The notes below the pieces were generated by a model, which was given only the letters and a program-made list of their open reading frames with translations, ran no database searches and was not told the DNA's origin. Below are positions 36,379 through 41,395 of a stretch of 41,395 nucleotides of DNA, piece after piece. Positions within the stretch are counted from its first letter, which is position 1. Each line of letters opens with the position of its first letter. The position numbers and the translations under genes are program-made. This DNA comes from Burkholderiaceae bacterium (lineage in GTDB: Bacteria; Pseudomonadota; Gammaproteobacteria; Burkholderiales; Burkholderiaceae), in the NCBI GenBank assembly GCA_947447945.1, contig CANFLR010000014.1:1-41395 (forward strand). The letters are read 5' to 3'.

Positions 36379-37553
36379 TTAAAAGCCTGGATCCCGGTTT
36401 GCGCGCGACCTAAAATAAGCGCGTGAATATCGTGGGTACCCTCATAAGTATTAACCACTTCAAGATTAAGCATATGTCGCACAACCCCATACTCATCTGA
36501 AATACCATTTCCACCGTGCATATCACGAGCCATTCTGGCAATATCCAGAGCCTTTCCGCAAGAGTTACGCTTCATGATGGACGTAATCTCAGGAGAGGCA
36601 ATTCCCTCATCTTTCATACGACCAAGACGCAGACATCCTTGCAGACCAATGGCAACTTCTGTTTGCATATCTGCTAATTTCTTTTGAACAAGCTGATTGG
36701 CAGCAAGAGGGCGGCCAAATTGCTTGCGATCCAGGGTGTACTGTCGTGCTGCGTACCAGCACCACTCGGCTGCACCTAGGGCACCCCAAGCTATTCCATA
36801 GCGCGCAGAATTTAAGCAGGTAAAGGGTCCCTTGAGTCCAGTAACATCCGGGAATTCATTTTCATCAGGAACAAAAACCTGATCCATCACTACCTCACCA
36901 GTTATCGAGGCGCGCAGCCCCATCTTGCCGGTAATTTTGGGCGCACTCAAACCTTTCATTCCTTTTTCAAGAATGTAGCCGCGTATTACGCCTTCATCAT
37001 TTTTAGCCCACACCACAAAAACATCGGCGATTGGCGCATTAGAAATCCACATTTTTGAACCTGTAAGAGAAAATCCGCCTGCGACTTTCTTTGCGCGGGT
37101 AATCATGCCACCAGCATCTGAACCAAAATTGGGTTCAGTCAATCCAAAACAGCCGATCCATTCGCCTGAAGCCAGTTTAGGGAGATATTTTTGCTTTTGT
37201 GCCTCAGTACCAAATTCATTGATCGGCACCATGACCAAAGAGGATTGAACGCTCATCATGGATCTGTAGCCAGAATCAACCCGCTCAATTTCACGTGCAA
37301 TCAAACCATAAGAAACATAATTGAGGTTTGCACCACCGTATTGCTCGGGAATCGTCGTGCCCAGCAAACCTAATTCACCCATTTCCCGAAAGATAGAGGG
37401 GTCTGAGGTCTCATTGCGATACGCATCTAGAATCCTGGGCATTAGCTTGCCTTGAGCGTATTCGGCTGCTGCATCACGAATCATGCGCTCCTCCTCAGTT
37501 AGCTGGGAGTCAAGGAGGAGGGGGTCCTCCCAATGAAAGCTAGGTTTACTCAT
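36375..37553 (-). CDS. gcdH: Glutaryl-CoA dehydrogenase
   Basis: FAD enzyme that oxidatively decarboxylates glutaryl-CoA to crotonyl-CoA in lysine, tryptophan and aromatic breakdown. It has 392 residues, full length. The glutarate-binding Arg97 is in [16 protein letters not shown], the FAD region [16 protein letters not shown] near 134-149, and the catalytic Glu371 in [16 protein letters not shown]. These marks separate it from other acyl-CoA dehydrogenases. An AGGA ribosome site precedes the ATG. No partner catabolic genes are beside it; it is convergent with mnmH and divergent from the transporter gene. Confidence 0.94.
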   Translation of the reverse strand: MSKPSFHWEDPLLLDSQLTEEERMIRDAAAEYAQGKLMPRILDAYRNETSDPSIFREMGELGLLGTTIPEQYGGANLNYVSYGLIAREIERVDSGYRSMMSVQSSLVMVPINEFGTEAQKQKYLPKLASGEWIGCFGLTEPNFGSDAGGMITRAKKVAGGFSLTGSKMWISNAPIADVFVVWAKNDEGVIRGYILEKGMKGLSAPKITGKMGLRASITGEVVMDQVFVPDENEFPDVTGLKGPFTCLNSARYGIAWGALGAAEWCWYAARQYTLDRKQFGRPLAANQLVQKKLADMQTEVAIGLQGCLRLGRMKDEGIASPEITSIMKRNSCGKALDIARMARDMHGGNGISDEYGVVRHMLNLEVVNTYEGTHDIHALILGRAQTGIQAFN

Positions 37554-37667
37554 GATTTTGTATCCTATTTGATTTTTTACAGCGAATCCTGTGCATTTTC
37601 AGAAATCGCTATATTCTTATTTCTATTATCCATTTTTTGAGCCTTTCAGCACACTTAAGCCCTAGCC

Positions 37668-38378
37668 ATGACCATCATTCGAAGTCATCATCGTTACTAT
37701 GATTTGATCTTATCTGCCTTTGTAGTGGTTTTGTTGTGCTCAAACTTCATTGGCGCTGGTAAGGCCGCTACCATTGATTTACCCTATTTTGGCCCTGTCA
37801 TTTTTGGCGCCGGCATTCTATTTTTCCCGATTTCCTATTTTTTCGGGGATATCCTTACTGAGGTCTATGGCTACGCATACGATCGAAGGGCGGTCTGGAC
37901 GGGATTTGCGGCCTTAGCCTTTGCTGCCATCATGGCACAAATTGTAATTGCTCTACCGGTAGCGCCTGGTGCATACATGGCCCAGTATCAGCAGGGTATG
38001 GTGGCGGTTTTTGGTAATTCCTGGAGGATCGCATTAGCCTCCATGCTGGCTTTCTGGTGCGGTAGTTTCGTGAATAGCTACGTTCTGGCTAAGCTCAAAA
38101 TCTGGACTCAAGGACGTTATCTATGGTTTAGAACGATTGGCTCTACAGCCTTTGGTGAACTGGTTGACTCTTCTTTATTTTATGTACTGGCTTTCTATGG
38201 AATATGGCCGATTCAAGAGCTTATACAAGTGGCCTTGATTCAATATGTTCTCAAGACCTCTTGGGAGGTTATAGCGACACCGCTAACCTATTGGGTTGTC
38301 AATACCCTTAAGCGTAAGGAAAGCGTAGACCACTACGACATCAATACGAATTTCACCCCATTTCGGGTCAAACTCTGA
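37668..38378 (+). CDS. yhhQ: Queuosine-precursor transporter (YhhQ/COG1738)
   Basis: An integral inner-membrane protein of 236 residues with about six helices. ANxxxx-type marks include CSNFIGAGKAATI near 24-36, FPISYFFGDILTEVYGY near 53-69 and GSTAFGELVDSSLFY near 162-176. Family members import queuine precursors such as preQ0 or preQ1 for tRNA wobble modification. The 114-base upstream gap was checked for a preQ1 riboswitch and none was recognised. It is the second tRNA-wobble-modification gene within a few kb of mnmH. Confidence 0.92.
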   Translation: MTIIRSHHRYYDLILSAFVVVLLCSNFIGAGKAATIDLPYFGPVIFGAGILFFPISYFFGDILTEVYGYAYDRRAVWTGFAALAFAAIMAQIVIALPVAPGAYMAQYQQGMVAVFGNSWRIALASMLAFWCGSFVNSYVLAKLKIWTQGRYLWFRTIGSTAFGELVDSSLFYVLAFYGIWPIQELIQVALIQYVLKTSWEVIATPLTYWVVNTLKRKESVDHYDINTNFTPFRVKL

Positions 38379-38473
38379 TTTTGGCTTTCAAGCCATTAAA
38401 CCGTTAAAATATCGGTCTTTACCCCTATTGCTTGGGCATCCCTCTTAGAATTTCAGAAAGCTAGAAAATATCC

Positions 38474-40081
38474 GTGCTGTCAGCATCTAATATCACCATG
38501 CAGTTTGGGGCAAAGCCTCTGTTTGAGAACATCTCCGTTAAATTTGGCGGCGGTAATCGCTACGGCTTAATTGGCGCAAATGGTTGCGGCAAATCAACTT
38601 TCATGAAAATTTTGGGGGGTGAATTAGAGCCAACCAGCGGAAATATTAGTTTAGATCCTGGCATTCGCTTAGGCAAATTGCGTCAAGATCAATTTGCCTA
38701 TGAAGATGTCCGTGTTTTAGATGTGGTGATGATGGGCCATGAGGAAATGTGGAAGGCCGCAGCAGATCGCGATGCCATTTACGCCAACCCTGAGGCTACT
38801 GATGAAGACTACATGCGTGCAGCAGAGCTTGAGGGAAGCTATGCCGAATACGGTGGCTACACAGCCGAGGCTAAAGCTGGGGAGTTGCTTTTAGGTATTG
38901 GTATTCCCATAGAGCAACATACCGGCTTAATGAGTAATGTTGCCCCAGGCTGGAAATTGCGGGTATTACTTGCACAGGCTCTGTTCTCAGATCCTGATGT
39001 GCTTTTGCTTGATGAGCCAACTAACAACTTGGATATTCATTCGATTCATTGGCTCGAAGATATTCTGAATGAAATTAAAAGTACGATCGTCATCATTTCT
39101 CATGATCGTCACTTCTTAAATGAGGTCTGCACTCATATGGCCGATATGGACTTTGGCACGCTGAAGGTATATCCAGGGAATTATGACTCTTACATGCTTG
39201 CCTCGGTTCAGGCCCGCGCTCAACAGTTAAGTTCGAATGATAAAGCTAAGGAAAAGATCGCTGAACTACAGGCATTTGTGAGCCGTTTCTCTGCGAATGC
39301 TTCTAAAGCCCGTCAGGCCACATCACGTCAGAGACAATTAGAAAAAATCGAGATTACAGAAATTAAACCTTCTTCACGTCAAAATCCATTTATCCGTTTC
39401 GACACAGAGAAGAAATTACATAACATGGCGGTTGAATGTAATGCGCTAACCAAATCATACGACCGAGTTATTTTCAAAAACTTTAAATTGGGCGTACGTG
39501 CTGGCGAAAAAATTGCCATCATTGGTCAAAATGGAGCTGGTAAGACCACTCTTTTAAAAACTATTCTAAGTAAGCGATTTGACGGCATCGCCGCTGATAG
39601 CGGCGACGTGAAATGGGCCGAGAATGCAAAAGTTGGCGTAATGCCGCAGGACAATACCGAACTCTTCGCCAAAGATGAATTGCTCATGGATTGGATGAAT
39701 GAGTGGCGCAATACGGGCGATGATGATCAAGTGATTCGTGGCACTCTGGGTCGTTTACTCTTCTCTGGTGATGACATTGGTAAGTCCGTCAAAGTTCTCT
39801 CAGGCGGTGAAAAGGGCCGCATGATCTGGGGTAAGCTCATGCTCCAAAAATACAATGTCTTAGCCATGGATGAGCCAACCAACCATATGGATATGGAGTC
39901 TATTGAAAGTTTGCAAATTGCTCTTGAGAAGTTCGATGGCACACTTATATTTGTGTCGCATGACCGCGAATTTGTATCTGCACTAGCTAACCGCATTCTA
40001 GAAGTCAAAATGGATGGCACCATCAACGATTACTCGGGAACTTATGAAGAGTATTTACGTAGCCAAGAAATTACTGGCTAA
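38474..40081 (+). CDS. ybiT: ABC-F ATPase YbiT
   Basis: A soluble ribosome-associated ABC-F protein of 535 residues with two ATPase domains. The GTG start gives [12 protein letters not shown], which aligns with the E. coli YbiT start. Walker A loops are GANGCGKST near 34-42 and GQNGAGKTT near 352-360. Signatures are [14 protein letters not shown] and [15 protein letters not shown], and each domain has DEPTN followed by SHDR. The inter-domain linker [20 protein letters not shown] is typical. ABC-F factors bind the ribosomal E site and relieve stalled translation. Confidence 0.95.
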   Translation: MLSASNITMQFGAKPLFENISVKFGGGNRYGLIGANGCGKSTFMKILGGELEPTSGNISLDPGIRLGKLRQDQFAYEDVRVLDVVMMGHEEMWKAAADRDAIYANPEATDEDYMRAAELEGSYAEYGGYTAEAKAGELLLGIGIPIEQHTGLMSNVAPGWKLRVLLAQALFSDPDVLLLDEPTNNLDIHSIHWLEDILNEIKSTIVIISHDRHFLNEVCTHMADMDFGTLKVYPGNYDSYMLASVQARAQQLSSNDKAKEKIAELQAFVSRFSANASKARQATSRQRQLEKIEITEIKPSSRQNPFIRFDTEKKLHNMAVECNALTKSYDRVIFKNFKLGVRAGEKIAIIGQNGAGKTTLLKTILSKRFDGIAADSGDVKWAENAKVGVMPQDNTELFAKDELLMDWMNEWRNTGDDDQVIRGTLGRLLFSGDDIGKSVKVLSGGEKGRMIWGKLMLQKYNVLAMDEPTNHMDMESIESLQIALEKFDGTLIFVSHDREFVSALANRILEVKMDGTINDYSGTYEEYLRSQEITG

Positions 40082-40082
40082 G

Positions 40083-40319
40083 TTAAGTAGTTTTGAATTC
40101 TTTCGCTTGTCGCTGGAAGCGCATTGCTGAGCCATCTGCACGGATGCGTTTCCAAACCGAGTCTTTTTCCTCTTGACTAAAAAATACCCAATTACTCACC
40201 TCATGCAGGGTCCGTCCGCAACCTTGGCAGATCTCATCATATAGGGTGGTACATACGCCGATACAAGGAGAGTCCGAATGATCGTCTCCGGTTGAGAGTG
40301 AGTTGGCTGATTCTGTCAT
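40083..40319 (-). CDS. DUF1289 family small protein
   Basis: The 78 residues contain SPCIGVCTTLYDEICQGCGR with four cysteines at 19, 23, 31 and 34, followed by RTLHEVSNW. This is the DUF1289 pattern, probably a small metal- or Fe-S-binding protein of unknown role. Its ATG overlaps the stop of the upstream GNAT-like gene (ATGA), so the two are translationally coupled. It ends one base from the convergent ybiT stop. Confidence 0.9.
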   Translation of the reverse strand: MTESANSLSTGDDHSDSPCIGVCTTLYDEICQGCGRTLHEVSNWVFFSQEEKDSVWKRIRADGSAMRFQRQAKEFKTT

Positions 40320-41395
40320 AGCGCTACTGTAGACGATTTTAGTGGACTGTGCTCTGAGAGCTCATCAATATAGGCGGTAATACCCTGATGTTCACGTTCT
40401 AGAAAATGGCCGATAGCCTTCGAAAATTGTGGGTCAACAATCCAATGGGCAGAATGAATTGTGGTTGGCATAAAGCCTCTAGCCATTTTGTGCTCCCCTT
40501 GGGCGCCACCTTCAAATATTTGAATATTTTCATGAATGCAATATTCAATTGCTTGATAGTAGGCAGTTTCAAAATGTAGACAATTGATGTGCTCGAGAGC
40601 GCCCCAATATCTGCCGTATGCTTTTGCATTGGGCCTGTCAACAATGAGTAACGAACATGCAATTCTTCGATTGCCCTTACTGGCAGTGATCAAATGTAAG
40701 TTATCAGGCATCGTGGATGCAATTTCTTTGAAGAATGCTTCAGTTAGGTAGGGCGATGAGTGATGCTCTAGATAAGTATTTTCATAACAGCGGTAGAAAA
40801 ACTCCCAATCACTGCTGCTTGTTTGCTTGCCCGGAATATGGGAAAAAGAAATATTCTCAGTAGCAACCAAGGACCGCTCACGCCGAATATTTTTACGGCG
40901 TTTCATGGTGAGTGCCTTTAAAAATTGATCAAAATCTTGATAGCCTTGATTTTCCCAATGAAATTGCACGGAATCGCGCAACATAAATCCCTCCTTAACC
41001 ATTAAATCAATCTCAGATTTTTCTGGAAATAAGATGTGGGCCGAGGAGAGATTATTTTGAGCAAGCAGATTTTTTAGGCCAGCGAGAAGGGCGGTACCAA
41101 TTTCAGCACAATCTCGATTGGTGCCACATAGGATTCTTGGCCCTTGAACTGGTGTAAAGGGAATGGCACAGAGTGCTTTGGGGTAGTACTGCAAACCATG
41201 TTGTTCGTATGCCTGCGCCCAAGACCAGTCGAACACAAATTCACCGTACGAATGCTGTTTAAGATACAGCGGCATTGCGCCAATGAGTTCTAAGGTAGTA
41301 GAGGATTTTAAAATCAAATGGGCCGGCTGCCAGCCTGTGTTACCTCCAACGCAAGCAGAGCGTTCTAATGCGCTAAGAAATTCAAATTTTAAGAA
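40316..41395 (-). CDS. GNAT-like acyltransferase (COG3146), 5' end beyond window
   Basis: The minus-strand frame stays open to the right edge, giving 359 codons without the start. An apparent TTG start at 41317 is rejected because the frame upstream encodes FLSALERSACVGGNTGWQPA, the conserved N-terminus of this family, followed by GAMPLYLKQHSYGEFVFDW. Further marks are KRRKNIRRERS and EGGAQGEHKMARGFMPTTIH. The family (formerly DUF482) has a double GNAT fold, related to FemX-type peptidoglycan transferases; its substrate is unknown to me. Roughly 20 residues are probably missing. It is coupled to the DUF1289 gene. Confidence 0.85.
   Translation of the reverse strand, partial: FLKFEFLSALERSACVGGNTGWQPAHLILKSSTTLELIGAMPLYLKQHSYGEFVFDWSWAQAYEQHGLQYYPKALCAIPFTPVQGPRILCGTNRDCAEIGTALLAGLKNLLAQNNLSSAHILFPEKSEIDLMVKEGFMLRDSVQFHWENQGYQDFDQFLKALTMKRRKNIRRERSLVATENISFSHIPGKQTSSSDWEFFYRCYENTYLEHHSSPYLTEAFFKEIASTMPDNLHLITASKGNRRIACSLLIVDRPNAKAYGRYWGALEHINCLHFETAYYQAIEYCIHENIQIFEGGAQGEHKMARGFMPTTIHSAHWIVDPQFSKAIGHFLEREHQGITAYIDELSEHSPLKSSTVAL

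Noticed and set aside
37554..37667. Possible preQ1 riboswitch before the queuosine-precursor transporter
   Set aside because: The gap is AT-rich and lacks the preQ1-I core (loop plus downstream A-rich tail) and any convincing preQ1-II stems.
38379..38412. Terminator after the transporter gene (TGGCT-TTCA-AGCCA)
   Set aside because: The stem is only 5 bp and no T run follows.
41315..41317. TTG as the start of the GNAT-like gene
   Set aside because: The frame continues upstream to the window edge and encodes conserved N-terminal residues of the family.
1..41395. tRNA, rRNA, CRISPR arrays, insertion sequences or prophage
   Set aside because: No tandem spaced repeats, terminal inverted repeats with transposase, integrase genes or RNA-gene signatures were seen; nearly all sequence is accounted for by protein genes.

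Overview
The window looks like a chromosome segment of a free-living betaproteobacterium in the Burkholderiaceae, most likely Polynucleobacter or a close relative. This is inferred from gene order (mdh / gntR / sdhCDAB-sdhE-gltA; leuC-entericidin-leuD-leuB-asd-fimV-truA-trpF-trpB-trpA-accD-folC-dedD-cvpA-purF-metZ), a DUF2863 gene, moderate GC and very tight packing. No rRNA, tRNA, insertion sequence, prophage or CRISPR array was seen. Coding density is very high and no stretch over 300 bases lacks a gene.

Layout. (1) 1-2405: the 5' end of a PLP aminotransferase on the minus strand, then yaaA and a DUF2863 gene, closed by a strong bidirectional terminator (about 2430-2458). (2) 2475-3845, minus: malate dehydrogenase followed by a small exported protein resembling MliC lysozyme inhibitors. 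(3) 3995-4732: a HutC-type GntR regulator, divergent from mdh and just upstream of sdh. (4) 4866-26417: an unbroken plus-strand run of 22 genes in 21.5 kb. It carries succinate dehydrogenase, citrate synthase, leucine synthesis, aspartate-semialdehyde dehydrogenase, a short FimV, TruA, the end of tryptophan synthesis, AccD, FolC, a SPOR protein, CvpA, PurF, MetZ and a methyltransferase. Most gaps are under 40 bases and several genes overlap. (5) 26421-28171, minus: molybdate-type ABC genes modC and modB, with no modA beside them. (6) 28344-36378, plus: a sulfur island made of soxY-soxZ-soxA-soxX-soxB, a secreted DsrE-like protein, one full-length and two half-size YeeE/YedE transporters, a TIGR01244-type sulfurtransferase/phosphatase-like protein, and mnmH. 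(7) 36375-41395: glutaryl-CoA dehydrogenase (minus), a queuosine-precursor transporter and the ABC-F protein YbiT (plus), then a DUF1289 gene and a GNAT-like gene that runs off the right edge (minus).

How it fits together. Regions 2-4 hold central carbon metabolism (mdh, sdh, gltA) beside amino-acid, folate and purine synthesis; the GntR regulator probably acts on mdh and/or sdh. The sulfur island encodes a periplasmic thiosulfate-oxidising core (SoxXA, SoxYZ, SoxB) without SoxCD. It adds a likely periplasmic sulfur carrier (DsrE-like), membrane importers for thiosulfate or sulfane sulfur (YeeE family), and two cytoplasmic rhodanese-type proteins that could receive the imported sulfur, one of them a tRNA-modifying enzyme. 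That arrangement is the most interesting part of the window: it suggests that incompletely oxidised thiosulfate sulfur is captured and brought into the cell. This is a hypothesis from gene context. Most other genes are ordinary housekeeping genes.
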